A program made the position numbers and the translations under genes. The notes under the pieces were generated by a model that worked only from the letters and a program-made list of their open reading frames with translations, ran no database searches and was not told the origin of the DNA. This document shows positions 1 through 7,997 of a DNA stretch of 59,128 nucleotides, piece by piece; the stretch's first letter is position 1, and each line of letters opens with the position of its first letter. Source of the stretch: Bacillus sp. J33. Its GTDB lineage: Bacteria; Bacillota; Bacilli; Bacillales; Cytobacillaceae. The stretch spans positions 1-59,128 of the forward strand of contig NZ_JAEL01000022.1 in NCBI RefSeq assembly GCF_000518885.1, read 5' to 3'.

Positions 1-180
1 CATGCGAATTTAAAGTATAACCACGGAAGCCGCACATTTTGGGCTAAGGGATATTACGTGAGTACGGTGGGACTCAACCAGAAAACAGTAGCAAAATATA
101 TCCGCGAGCAGGAAGCTGAGGATAAATTACGCGACCATATGACAAAGAGGGAATACGTCGATCCATTTAAAGATAAGTGA
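1..180 (+). CDS. tnpA: IS200/IS605-family TnpA transposase, 3' end only
   Basis: The first 59 codons of the window are the C-terminal part of a Y1-type transposase. The stretch FWAKGYYVSTVG followed by a helix with KYIREQE is the typical end of IS200 TnpA; the tyrosine of the YIxxQ motif is the expected single-strand DNA nucleophile. The N-terminal half with the HUH motif lies outside the window, so integrity cannot be judged. The reading frame is open to TGA at 178-180, and the DNA behind it (181-260) has the short hairpins expected of an IS200 right end. Family assignment is firm; the exact IS is not known. Confidence 0.9.
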   Translation, partial: HANLKYNHGSRTFWAKGYYVSTVGLNQKTVAKYIREQEAEDKLRDHMTKREYVDPFKDK

Positions 181-260
181 CAGGAGTGAACGGTTGACGG
201 TCAATTTAGAGTCCCCTTTAGGGGATTGTCAGTAAAGTGCCCTTATAGGGCGAAATTAAA
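181..260 (+). mobile_element. Probable IS200/IS605 right end
   Basis: Directly after the tnpA stop there are two small hairpins, CCCCTTTAGGGG (about 213-224) and GCCCTTATAGGGC (about 239-251). Sub-terminal hairpins without terminal inverted repeats are the hallmark of IS200/IS605 ends, which are recognised as folded single strands. The exact cleavage site cannot be set from one end. Confidence 0.6.
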
Positions 261-261
261 A

Positions 262-280
262 CCGCCCGTTTTACGGGCGG
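262..280 (-). terminator. Terminator overlapping the CAP gene stop
   Basis: CCGCCCGTTTTACGGGCGG is a perfect 8-bp stem; on the minus strand it is followed by TTTAATTTC. The stop codon of the CAP gene lies inside the hairpin. Confidence 0.8.
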
Positions 281-1425
281 ATACTTACTTTGGCATAGAA
301 GTTTTCTGTGTAGTATGGCTGTGATTGGGCATTAAAGGCGACTCCCACTCCCAGGTATTCATAATCCGGGCGAAGAATATTTTTTCTATGTCCAATTGAG
401 TTCATTAATCCTTCATGGGCAAAAATGCTGCTGAATTGTCCGGACGCAAGGTTTTCTCCGGCAACCATGAAAGCAACCTCATCTGCCTGCATGCGATCAA
501 AAGGGGAGAGGCCCTGCAGGTTGGTATGATCAAAATAATTGTTCTCTGCCATATCGAGACTATGTTTGCGGGCTGTTTCCCTTACATGATCATCCCAGGT
601 CAAAATCGAGACTCCATGATTAACTCTGTCTGCATTCGTCAAATCAAACAGCTGATATTCAAAGCCCTCCTTCAGAGTGCTGCTGGCCTCTGCATAAAAC
701 GATTGTTTCTGCTTCTCCAGAGATTTGCTGATAATTTGAATAGATGTAACTGTGTTATCCCTGTGCTTATCATAAAAAACCGTTACGAAATTCCCATCCA
801 AATCAAATAAATCATAATCTCTCTTTTCTTCAAGCTGATAAAGGGTAAAACCTTTGCGCATTTTATCCAATGGCTGGCCCAGCTGCTCATTAACCGCTTC
901 CTTTGGAGTGCCATATGCAATTTCCTTTGTTGAGGATATGAGATCCTGATTTGTATAGATCCCTGCAGCTTTATTGTTTTGATCATAGGCGACCATTACA
1001 AAGTTTTGATAATTCTCATGATAGGCATGCCATTCAGTGCCATATTCATTTAGTGTGGATCTTTTTGGTGCCCCCAGATGGCTTTCAACCTCAGCTTTGT
1101 CATCTCCAATTTCAATATTATGAACGGAGAATACTTGTTCATCAGGTGATTCCAAGACAGGCTTTTCTGCTTCTGCCGGTTTTTGATTTTCCTCGCCAGT
1201 AAGCTGTTCTAACTGCTGGGTAAGTGTATTTGCCCAGATATTTATTTTATTAAAAAATTCACTTAATGCTGCTGACACTTCAGGATTTTCCTTAAATGTC
1301 TGCCACTCTGTTTTAATACTATCTATAACAGTACCTGAATTCGAATTTTCCGCCATTTTTTCATCAGGCTGAGAAAAAGCGAATCCGAAAACTAACAGGA
1401 TAAAAATGAACAAAAACTTCCTCAA
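271..1425 (-). CDS. Secreted CAP-domain protein with CAP-associated N-terminal domain (YlbC-like)
   Basis: This 384-residue protein begins with a hydrophobic signal segment (residues 3-18, ending FAFSQP), then a charged, coiled-coil-prone linker. Residues about 98-235 look like the CAP-associated domain of B. subtilis YlbC (beta-rich, EIGDDKAEVESHLGAPKRS), and about 255-375 are a CAP/SCP-PR1 domain with LTNADRVNHGVSILTWD, FDHTNLQG, GENLASG and GHRKNILRPDYEYLGVG. Bacterial CAP domains are exported and their biochemical role is mostly unknown. The start is TTG at 1425, about 10 bp behind an AGAGGATGG ribosome site. It is monocistronic with its own terminator and abuts the IS200 end. A second CAP gene lies at 57650-58491. 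Confidence 0.85.
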   Translation of the reverse strand: MRKFLFIFILLVFGFAFSQPDEKMAENSNSGTVIDSIKTEWQTFKENPEVSAALSEFFNKINIWANTLTQQLEQLTGEENQKPAEAEKPVLESPDEQVFSVHNIEIGDDKAEVESHLGAPKRSTLNEYGTEWHAYHENYQNFVMVAYDQNNKAAGIYTNQDLISSTKEIAYGTPKEAVNEQLGQPLDKMRKGFTLYQLEEKRDYDLFDLDGNFVTVFYDKHRDNTVTSIQIISKSLEKQKQSFYAEASSTLKEGFEYQLFDLTNADRVNHGVSILTWDDHVRETARKHSLDMAENNYFDHTNLQGLSPFDRMQADEVAFMVAGENLASGQFSSIFAHEGLMNSIGHRKNILRPDYEYLGVGVAFNAQSQPYYTENFYAKVSIRP

Positions 1426-1667
1426 TTGTCACCATCCTCTCAAATATACCTTTTATTCAGATATCAAAGGTATACCCATTCATTATAAGTTTTAAAAATC
1501 CTCCTAGGCAAAAAATGTGGACTTTCCTTTTTTTACTACCCTCATCTGTCCGTTGCATAACCCTATGTTCACATCCGATTTCGACATTATCCGTTTTTAA
1601 AAGAAAAGTTTGGGTAACATAATATAAAAATGAAGAGATGCTGAGTTGATCTAAAGGGGGAAGAAAG

Positions 1668-2492
1668 TTGAAATTAACACCAGAACAGCGAATTGAGCTT
1701 CATGGTTTTAATAATCTGACCAAATCTCTAAGTTTTAATATGTATGATATTTGCTATACAAAAACAAGAGAAGAACGTGAAGCATACATTGATTATATCG
1801 ATGAGCAATATAGTGCGGAGAGATTGACAAACATTTTAAAAAACGTATCGGATATCATTGGCGCACATGTTTTAAACGTAGCACAGCAGGACTATGTGCC
1901 TCAAGGAGCAAGTGTAACAGTGCTTGTTTCAGAAGGGCCGGTAGTGGAAGTGCCGGATGAATCCTATGATGAATCTCCGGGACCCCTGCCGGGAAATGTT
2001 GTTATGCAGCTGGATAAGAGCCACATTACCGTTCACACTTATCCGGAGTATCACCCTGATGAAGGCATAAGCACTTTCAGGGCAGATATCGATGTGTCAA
2101 CATGCGGAGAAATTTCACCTCTGAAAGCTCTTAATTATTTGATCCATTCTTTTGATACGGACATCATGACCATTGATTACAGAGTTCGTGGATTTACAAG
2201 AGATAAAGATGGGAAAAAACTTTATATTGATCACGACATAAGCTCGATTCAGAATTATATTCCGGAGGAAGTGAAAGAGGATTTTGACATGATTGATGTA
2301 AATATTTATCAGGCACATACCTTCCACACAAAATGCAAAATCCGGGAATTTGATTTGGATAATTATTTATTCGGATATACCAAAGACAAGCTTGATCCGG
2401 AAGAAGCTGACGAAATTACCGAAAGGCTTACGACTGAAATGGATGAAATTTTTTACGGTAAGAATATTAATCCAGGTTCAATGTCAGAGTAG
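1668..2492 (+). CDS. speD: S-adenosylmethionine decarboxylase proenzyme, E. coli-type
   Basis: The product (274 aa) makes decarboxylated SAM, the aminopropyl donor for spermidine synthesis. It is the long, self-contained proteobacterial-type SpeD (about 264 aa in E. coli), not the roughly 126-aa class 1B form of B. subtilis. The self-cleavage motif [13 protein letters not shown] puts the pyruvoyl-forming serine at residue 118, with the expected catalytic His123 and Cys146 at the same spacing as Ser112/His117/Cys140 of the E. coli enzyme. The start is TTG at 1668 behind AAAGGGGGAAGAAAG. It stands alone and ends in a strong hairpin. A polyamine importer (potABCD) lies 36 kb downstream. Confidence 0.95.
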   Translation: MKLTPEQRIELHGFNNLTKSLSFNMYDICYTKTREEREAYIDYIDEQYSAERLTNILKNVSDIIGAHVLNVAQQDYVPQGASVTVLVSEGPVVEVPDESYDESPGPLPGNVVMQLDKSHITVHTYPEYHPDEGISTFRADIDVSTCGEISPLKALNYLIHSFDTDIMTIDYRVRGFTRDKDGKKLYIDHDISSIQNYIPEEVKEDFDMIDVNIYQAHTFHTKCKIREFDLDNYLFGYTKDKLDPEEADEITERLTTEMDEIFYGKNINPGSMSE

Positions 2493-2905
2493 GAAAGCCC
2501 CCAAAATGGGGCTGTTTTCTTTTTGGTAGAATTAATGATAAAAGTTCCAGACAGATTATAAAATGATAAAAACCATTAAGGCGGTTTTAAAAGCAAACCG
2601 CAATTAAAATCTTCCATTTATCCATTTATATTGCCAAAAAGCAAAACTAAAACCAGGAAAGAGCACCTGGTTTTTTGTCATTATAGGAGGGGAGGGGAAG
2701 CAGTCTTAAACACGGTACCCTGATGGAAAGCATGTGCGTCTGCCGAATTCCTCCATCAGAATCGTTTTCATAATTACTTCATGATGACCTTTTTCATTTC
2801 ATTCGCCCCCAAAACGTCTTCATAAACAATCAATACCTGTACAAAAACTAATCGGCGCCGTTATCGGGCTCTCAAATAAAAGCCAATATTCGCCTCAATA
2901 TTTTG
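2493..2905. other. 413-bp spacer between speD and the DUF3967 gene
   Basis: Besides the speD terminator it holds a second hairpin with a T-run (ACCAGG...CCTGGTTTTTT, 2652-2676), a GCGG/CCGC inverted repeat near 2581-2601, and an 8-bp perfect inverted repeat CTGATGGA/TCCATCAG around 2720-2761. No open frame here has a credible ribosome site. Confidence 0.5.
2496..2522 (+). terminator. speD terminator
   Basis: AGCCCCCAAAATGGGGCT stem followed by GTTTTCTTTTT, four bases after the speD stop. Confidence 0.85.
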
Positions 2906-3841
2906 TTACTTCCAAAACTCCCACCATTTCTTAGCTGGTTCTTGTGAAGCAGCTGCATTCCGGAAAGACACAATCATATCCTGGAAGACTTCTTCTCTTT
3001 GTTTGACTTCATGCCAATATTGTTCCCGTTCTTTGTTGATTGTTTCGATGTAGATTTCGCGGTCTGTATTTAAGGTCTCAATTAAGGAGCTGATTTCAGT
3101 ACTCGTTACCTCCGCAGAAGATGAAATGTAATGGATCATCGTTTTGAATTCTTCGGAAGAGGCCTCCGAGGATTCTGTCAGCTTGTTTGTTAATTGATGG
3201 ATTTGGTCGGAAGTGCGTTTCGAACTCTTCGCAACCCTCTTGGAAAGGGTTCCGACCGCTTCGGAAGTATCTTCCGAAGCTTGCCGGATCTTCGAAGAAA
3301 GATCTTCAATTTCCGATTTGGTCTTTTCACTTGATTTATAAATCGAGTCTGATAGGCTTTTAACGGTATGCAGCGATCCTTTTGAAATCTCTTTTTTCAC
3401 TTCTTCTAAAACTTCCTTTCGAATTCCATTGCGGATTTCATTTCTGACATCAGTGATCAAGCTATCCTTAAAAGTATCCATCAAGGCCATGAATTGCTCT
3501 GCATTCATGCCCGAGTGCTGTTCAGTATGTATTCCGGCATCCTGCTGGACTGGCGCCAGTGAGGATTCGGCTGGTTCGGAACCAGCTTCCGAAGAAATGT
3601 CCATATGTTTTTGCAATAAATCCCGAATCATTTCTTTGCTTAAATTTTTATCGCGCATTTGTTTTACTTTTTCAAGTAAATTTATTTCATGGTCTGTATA
3701 AAACCTTGCACCTTGTTTTGACCTTGGTATTAACAATATCCCATTTAAGTCTTTTTCCCATTGCCGCAGCGTCCCAGGCGGAACATTCAGCATTTTTGAA
3801 ACCTCTTTAATTGTGTAAGCTTTCATATATTGAGTATCCAT
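2906..3841 (-). CDS. MerR-like HTH / coiled-coil protein of the DUF3967 type
   Basis: The N-terminal ~70 residues form a MerR-like winged helix (AYTIKEVSKMLNVPPGTLRQWEKD ... ARFYTDHEINLLEKVKQM). The rest is a long coiled coil ending in PAKKWWEFWK, the signature end of DUF3967 proteins. I place the start at the ATG at 3841 because AAAGGG lies 9 bp upstream; an ATG six codons earlier has no ribosome site. The coiled coil holds about five 18-residue repeats (e.g. SKIRQASEDTSEAVGTL, SKRVAKSSKRTSDQIHQL). Similar architecture occurs in the DNA-anchoring protein RacA and in plasmid-borne DUF3967 proteins, so a DNA-binding or tethering role is likely. The gene carries several copies of a 19-bp dyad also found in its promoter (see regulatory entry and findings). 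Confidence 0.8.
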   Translation of the reverse strand: MDTQYMKAYTIKEVSKMLNVPPGTLRQWEKDLNGILLIPRSKQGARFYTDHEINLLEKVKQMRDKNLSKEMIRDLLQKHMDISSEAGSEPAESSLAPVQQDAGIHTEQHSGMNAEQFMALMDTFKDSLITDVRNEIRNGIRKEVLEEVKKEISKGSLHTVKSLSDSIYKSSEKTKSEIEDLSSKIRQASEDTSEAVGTLSKRVAKSSKRTSDQIHQLTNKLTESSEASSEEFKTMIHYISSSAEVTSTEISSLIETLNTDREIYIETINKEREQYWHEVKQREEVFQDMIVSFRNAAASQEPAKKWWEFWK

Positions 3842-3881
3842 TTTACTCAGCCCTTTCATCTATTTGTTGTGTTCTGAATGT

Positions 3882-3900
3882 TTCGGAAGGTTGTTCCGAA
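3882..3900. promoter_or_regulatory. Dyad TTCGGAA-N5-TTCCGAA upstream of the DUF3967 gene
   Basis: Perfect 7-bp inverted repeat with a 5-bp spacer, about 41 bp upstream of the predicted ATG. MerR-family proteins bind inverted repeats in their own promoters, so this is a candidate operator. The same dyad with the same spacing recurs at 3575-3593 and 3260-3278 inside the gene, and imperfectly at 3206-3224 and 3152-3170. Confidence 0.55.
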
Positions 3901-4087
3901 TCTAGCTAGTAAACGTATTCAGCAAGGGCTCCCCCTTTTTCCTGCCTCATGACAAAAGCTCTCAAAAGAAGATATTTTTCATCAGAAATAAACAAACCGG
4001 GTGTATTCTGACAAATTTCATTAAAGGTTCTTGCCTAATGGCCGCCTAATTTGTCATATCTATTAGGGTATGGCACAATGTATCTTG

Positions 4088-4102
4088 TAGTTTAGTAAAC
4101 TA
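4088..4102. promoter_or_regulatory. Palindrome upstream of the C39 peptidase gene
   Basis: TAGTTTA-G-TAAACTA is a perfect 7-bp inverted repeat 38 bp before the start codon. A role as operator is only inferred from position. Confidence 0.3.
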
Positions 4103-4140
4103 ATAAAGTATTAAAAGCATGGAAAAAGGGAGTATGTAAA

Positions 4141-4890
4141 TTGGGTAATAGGATTATTGCTGTATCTGTCGCAGCCGGGATTGGTTTGTCGCTGACTTTG
4201 GGAAGCATTCAACTTGGGAATGGCGAAGGATCGAAGGAAAGGGAGATACAATATACAGCAGTACCTCATGCTGAAGCAAAACATCTGCCGTTCAAAAAAG
4301 AAGAAATGAAACAGTCCGTTCTTCTTGATGTCCCTTTGTTTAATCAAATGGATAGTCCTCGCTTATATAATGGATGTGAGGTTACTAGCCTTGCAATGGT
4401 TATGAATTATGAAGGCATTGATGTAACGAAAAATGATTTGGCGAATGAAATAAGCCGTGTTCCGCTTCGATACAGCAGCGGAGGATACGGTAATCCGAAT
4501 AAAGGATTTGTTGGAAACATGGAGGATGGTCCTGGATTGGGTGTTTACCAGGGGCCAATATTTGAACTCGCAAAAAAATATTTTCCTGAACGCGCAGAAA
4601 ATCTGACCGGTAAACCATTTAACGTGCTTCTTCAAAAGGTGGCAAACGGGTCACCGGTATGGATCATCACAACAGCCAGTTTGTCGCCGGCAGCTTCTTT
4701 TGAAACCTGGAACACTCCAAACGGTCCTGTTGATGTCACGTTTCAAATGCATAGTGTAGCCATTACTGGCTATGATGAGAATAATGTTTATGTAAACGAT
4801 CCGTACGGAACCAAAAATAAAAAGGTGCCTATGGAGCCTTTTATTAAAGCGTGGGAACTAATGGGCTCTCAGGCAGTTGTCATTAATTAA
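4141..4890 (+). CDS. Secreted C39-family (bacteriocin-processing-like) cysteine peptidase
   Basis: The 249-aa protein has an N-terminal hydrophobic export segment (residues 5-25) and a Peptidase_C39_2-type domain from about residue 60. The papain-like triad is visible: Cys79 in LYNGCEVTSLAMVM, His204 in MHSVAITGYD and Asp220 in YVNDPYG. Such single-domain, exported C39 proteins are common in Firmicutes and are not linked to a bacteriocin here; no transporter or precursor peptide is adjacent, so the substrate is unknown. The start is TTG at 4141 behind AAAAAGGGAGTATG. It is transcribed divergently from the DUF3967 gene. Confidence 0.85.
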   Translation: MGNRIIAVSVAAGIGLSLTLGSIQLGNGEGSKEREIQYTAVPHAEAKHLPFKKEEMKQSVLLDVPLFNQMDSPRLYNGCEVTSLAMVMNYEGIDVTKNDLANEISRVPLRYSSGGYGNPNKGFVGNMEDGPGLGVYQGPIFELAKKYFPERAENLTGKPFNVLLQKVANGSPVWIITTASLSPAASFETWNTPNGPVDVTFQMHSVAITGYDENNVYVNDPYGTKNKKVPMEPFIKAWELMGSQAVVIN

Positions 4891-5205
4891 AATGCTCGAA
4901 ATACCCTCTGTTTATTTTTTTAAACTAAATTCACAAAAGAGTTGTCTTTTTTTAATATGAAAATGATTAAATTATTATAAGGCAGCTCTTCTGTGCCAAA
5001 ATGCAAGTATGAAATGACTGTGTATTCATTGTGTTTTTGATTAAATTCAATTGCCTTTTTGATTTAATAAAGCAATTATTTTAATCTTTTTCTTATTTAA
5101 CAACAAAGCATAACTATTGGTAGGTCTTTCTCTGGTTTTAAGAATAATAGAGATACAAGTTTCTGCAGCTTCGCTTTTAATCCAAATCTAAAGCAGAGGG
5201 GCCTT
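4891..5205. other. 315-bp AT-rich spacer, nothing recognised
   Basis: Convergent spacer between the C39 peptidase gene and the epimerase gene. It is strongly AT-rich with T-runs (4914-4921, 4947-4954) but I find no convincing hairpin, promoter or small gene. Confidence 0.4.
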
Positions 5206-6213
5206 TTATTTAGAATGATATTCTTTATACCAATCTACAAATCTAGATAGCCCCTTTTCGATTGAGGTGCTCGGATAAAACCCTGTATTTTTTTGAAGGT
5301 CGGTAATATCAGCATAGGTTTCTTTAACGTCTCCTGGCTGCATTGGAGCAAATTCTATTTTAGCTTTTTTCCCGATTAATGTTTCCAGTGTATGAATAAA
5401 ATCCAATAATTTTACAGGCTTATTATTGCCAATATTATAAATTTTAAATGGGGCATAGCTTGAGCTTGGAACAGGATTTTCCCGATCCCATCTCCCATTA
5501 TGTTTTGGCGGATGGTCAAGCAGCCTGACTATTCCATCTGTAATATCGTCTATATAAGTAAAATCCCTTCGCATATCCCCTTTATTAAATACCCTTATTG
5601 TTTTCTCTTCCATAATGTTCTTTGTAAAAGAGTAATAAGCCATATCAGGCCTTCCCCATGGACCGTATACTGTAAAGAATCTCAGCCCGGTGGTTGGAAT
5701 ATTAAAAAGATGGCTATACGTATGTGCCATTAATTCATTAGCCTTTTTACTGGCAGCATATAAACTGACAGGATGGTCAGTAGAATCATCAGCAGAGAAT
5801 GGAATTTTGGCATTTGCTCCATAAACAGAACTCGATGAAGCATAAATCAAATGCTCTACACCAAAATGTCTGCATACTTCCAAAATGGTCATAAAGCCGA
5901 CTATGTTTGATTCTGCATATGCATGTGGGTTTTGAAGGCTATACCGAACCCCTGCCTGAGCAGCTAAGTTTATGACAATTTTAATATTACAGCTCTTGAA
6001 AATTTCCATCAGACCTTCTCTATTTGTTAAATCCATTTTATAGAATTGAAAATGAGGTTTATTCTCCAGCAGCTTAAGTCGTTCATGTTTTAAACGGACA
6101 TCATAATACTCATTCAGGTTATCCACACCAATCACACGATAACCCATGGCTAATAAACGCTTTGACAAATGAAAACCAATAAAGCCAGCCGCCCCCGTAA
6201 CTAAAATGGTCAT
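5206..6213 (-). CDS. ytcB: NAD-dependent epimerase, UDP-glucuronate 4-epimerase type (YtcB-like)
   Basis: A 335-aa extended SDR enzyme with the NAD-binding GAAGFIG (residues 7-13), the serine cluster ASSSSVYG (125-131) and the catalytic Tyr152/Lys156 in SLYAASKKAN. The sequence VIGVDNLNEYYDVRLK and FFTVYGPWGRPDMAYYSF are typical of the UDP-glucuronate 4-epimerase (CapI/LspL) branch, giving UDP-galacturonate. In B. subtilis YtcB sits in the ytcABC spore-surface polysaccharide cluster; here the other members (glycosyltransferase, cotS, cotSA, ytdA, ytcA) lie immediately beyond on the opposite strand. YtcA would supply the UDP-glucuronate substrate. Cytosolic. Confidence 0.85.
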   Translation of the reverse strand: MTILVTGAAGFIGFHLSKRLLAMGYRVIGVDNLNEYYDVRLKHERLKLLENKPHFQFYKMDLTNREGLMEIFKSCNIKIVINLAAQAGVRYSLQNPHAYAESNIVGFMTILEVCRHFGVEHLIYASSSSVYGANAKIPFSADDSTDHPVSLYAASKKANELMAHTYSHLFNIPTTGLRFFTVYGPWGRPDMAYYSFTKNIMEEKTIRVFNKGDMRRDFTYIDDITDGIVRLLDHPPKHNGRWDRENPVPSSSYAPFKIYNIGNNKPVKLLDFIHTLETLIGKKAKIEFAPMQPGDVKETYADITDLQKNTGFYPSTSIEKGLSRFVDWYKEYHSK

Positions 6214-6563
6214 TTAAGTTCATCATCCTATCTTTTTTCAAAATTGTTCATCTGAATATGAACGGTCATGAAACGAAAATCCAGGCATCTATTAGATTGG
6301 ATTTACAAAAATCCATCGGAAACCGATGCATGCCTTTGTATATGTATAATCGGAACGAATCAAGAGGTAAGTGCAAGAGCCTATAAATTATATACATAAA
6401 TAGCCATTTTTCTCACAGCAATAAGGATTCACGATTTTAGGCCAGGTGCCAGGGATGGATATGGGAAATTTACCATTCGCCCAAGCTACTCAGGACAATT
6501 GCGCATATTTTATATGGGAAGGACCAGAGATTCTTCTGATTTTAATTGAAAGGAGAGATTTAT
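6214..6563. other. Divergent spacer between ytcB and the glycosyltransferase gene
   Basis: Contains an ATCGGAAACCGAT hairpin (about 6314-6326) and CATATTTTA at 6504-6512, a full match to the SigmaK -10 pattern CATANNNTA, 40 bp upstream of the ribosome site of the next gene. The nearest upstream AC (6488-6489) is about 2 bp too close for a standard SigmaK -35, so the promoter is tentative. Confidence 0.4.
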
Positions 6564-7622
6564 TTGCCCATTGCCCTGCATTTAAATCTAAGAGTGGATC
6601 CAACTCAGTATATTCCTCAAATTAGGCAAGTTCCTGGATATGATTACATTCATTTGATCCGAAAGCCTCAATATATGGTTGATCGTTCTCTTTTAAACGA
6701 GAAGGTTCACTATTTAAATAAAATTTGTACTCCAAGTGACTATGCGGAAAAATACAAGATTTCCCTCATGCATGCTCATCACGCCCAGTTAGGGATATTG
6801 CTGCTTCCCTTCAAAGAGGATACAAATCTTCCGCTCGTAACCAGCATTCGCGGACGAGACGCAACATTGGCTAATCAGCCTGATGATTATTTGGATAATA
6901 TTAAAATCCTTTTCGATCGGGGAGAGCTATTTTTACCTGTCTGTCATTACTTAGGGGAGAGAATAAGCTCATGGGGCTGCCCCGCAGAGAAGATCAAAGT
7001 GTTGTATGGAGGTGTTGATCTAGATCAATTCAAATACCGTTCACCTAATATGGAAGGCTCTCAAAACATTTTATCAATGGGAAGGTTTGTAGAGAAAAAA
7101 GGACATCATGTCTTAATGCAGGCCTTTCAAAAAATAAAAGACAAATTTCCGCAGGCTACACTAACTATCGTTGGAAGAGGGGAGCTTGAAGGACATCTTA
7201 ATTCATTGGCGAACCAGCTGAATTTGGGAGACTCATTCCGGCTATTAAACTACCTCTATAAAGATAAAGTCCGGGATCAAATGGCAAGTGCAGATCTCTT
7301 TTGTGCAGCAAGCCTGCAAGCTTCAAATGGTGATGTGGAAGGAATTCCCAATACAATAAAAGAGGCGATGGCTACGGGTGTACCAGTCATCTCTACCTTT
7401 CATGCGGGAATTCCCGAATTAATTACACACAATGAAGATGGATTTCTCGTAAAGGAAAATAATGTTAACGAACTTGCAGAGGGACTTGAATTTATGCTGA
7501 CTAATAGACATCTGTGGGAACGATTTACAATGGCAGCACGTAAAAAAATTGAGCAAAAATTTGATCAAAATCGTCAGCTTCGTCAGCAGGCTGAATTTTA
7601 TGATGAGCTGTTTCATGGATGA
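6564..7622 (+). CDS. GT4-family glycosyltransferase of the spore-coat polysaccharide cluster (YtcC-like)
   Basis: GT-B fold glycosyltransferase, about 352 aa. The C-terminal nucleotide-sugar domain is clear: NILSMGRFVEKKGHHVLMQAF, TIVGRGELEGHL, and the E-x7-E region EGIPNTIKEAMATGVPVIST. The N-terminal acceptor domain holds LMHAHHAQLG and TSIRGRDATL. I start it at TTG 6564 because AAAGGAGAG lies 8 bp upstream; an upstream in-frame TTG (6546) overlaps that ribosome site. Position between ytcB and cotS matches the role of B. subtilis YtcC, a spore-surface sugar transferase, but the protein is shorter and orthology is not proven. Donor and acceptor are unknown. Confidence 0.8.
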   Translation: MPIALHLNLRVDPTQYIPQIRQVPGYDYIHLIRKPQYMVDRSLLNEKVHYLNKICTPSDYAEKYKISLMHAHHAQLGILLLPFKEDTNLPLVTSIRGRDATLANQPDDYLDNIKILFDRGELFLPVCHYLGERISSWGCPAEKIKVLYGGVDLDQFKYRSPNMEGSQNILSMGRFVEKKGHHVLMQAFQKIKDKFPQATLTIVGRGELEGHLNSLANQLNLGDSFRLLNYLYKDKVRDQMASADLFCAASLQASNGDVEGIPNTIKEAMATGVPVISTFHAGIPELITHNEDGFLVKENNVNELAEGLEFMLTNRHLWERFTMAARKKIEQKFDQNRQLRQQAEFYDELFHG

Positions 7623-7666
7623 ATATCGTTTCCTGTGCAACAGCAGTAAAAGCAATTGAATGGCAG

Positions 7667-7765
7667 GCTGAATGACGCTTTAAAGGAAATGCAATCGTAC
7701 TCGCCCTTATTGGATACAAGAGATAAACTTTTTAGGTCATCTATTCCTTCAAACCGTCATTCAGC
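7667..7765. repeat. Widely spaced inverted repeat
   Basis: GCTGAATGACG at 7667-7677 is repeated exactly inverted as CGTCATTCAGC at 7755-7765; the match extends imperfectly to about 22 bp (CTTTAAAGG versus CCTTCAAA). Possibly the remnant of a small non-autonomous element. Another hairpin with a T-run (AACCA...TGGTTTTTTTT, about 7841-7886) follows and could terminate the glycosyltransferase transcript. Confidence 0.4.
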
Positions 7766-7938
7766 TGCACAATATCTAGTACTCCTATTTTCTTATATTT
7801 TTTCACCATCTGTTCATATCCGAATATGAGTTAATAAATCAGAACCATGCAGAGCCTGTAATCAAGGCAATCTCTTGGTTTTTTTTATTCTATAGGACAA
7901 ACAACCAAAGTATGGGTATACTGGTGAATTTGTCCTAT

Positions 7939-7965
7939 ACAAAGTGTCTAGTGGAACATAATTTA
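7939..7965 (+). promoter_or_regulatory. Predicted SigmaK promoter of cotS-cotSA
   Basis: -10 element CATAATTTA (7957-7965) matches the SigmaK consensus CATANNNTA exactly; an AC lies 16 bp upstream (7939-7940). The start codon is 33 bp downstream. Mother-cell expression late in sporulation is what is known for B. subtilis cotS. Confidence 0.6.
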
Positions 7966-7997
7966 TAAAGAGTGATGATTCTTTTAGGAGGAGTAAT

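Noticed and set aside
4141-4890. Bacteriocin-processing system around the C39 peptidase
   Set aside because: No ABC transporter, GG-leader peptide or immunity gene nearby; stand-alone exported C39 domains are common.
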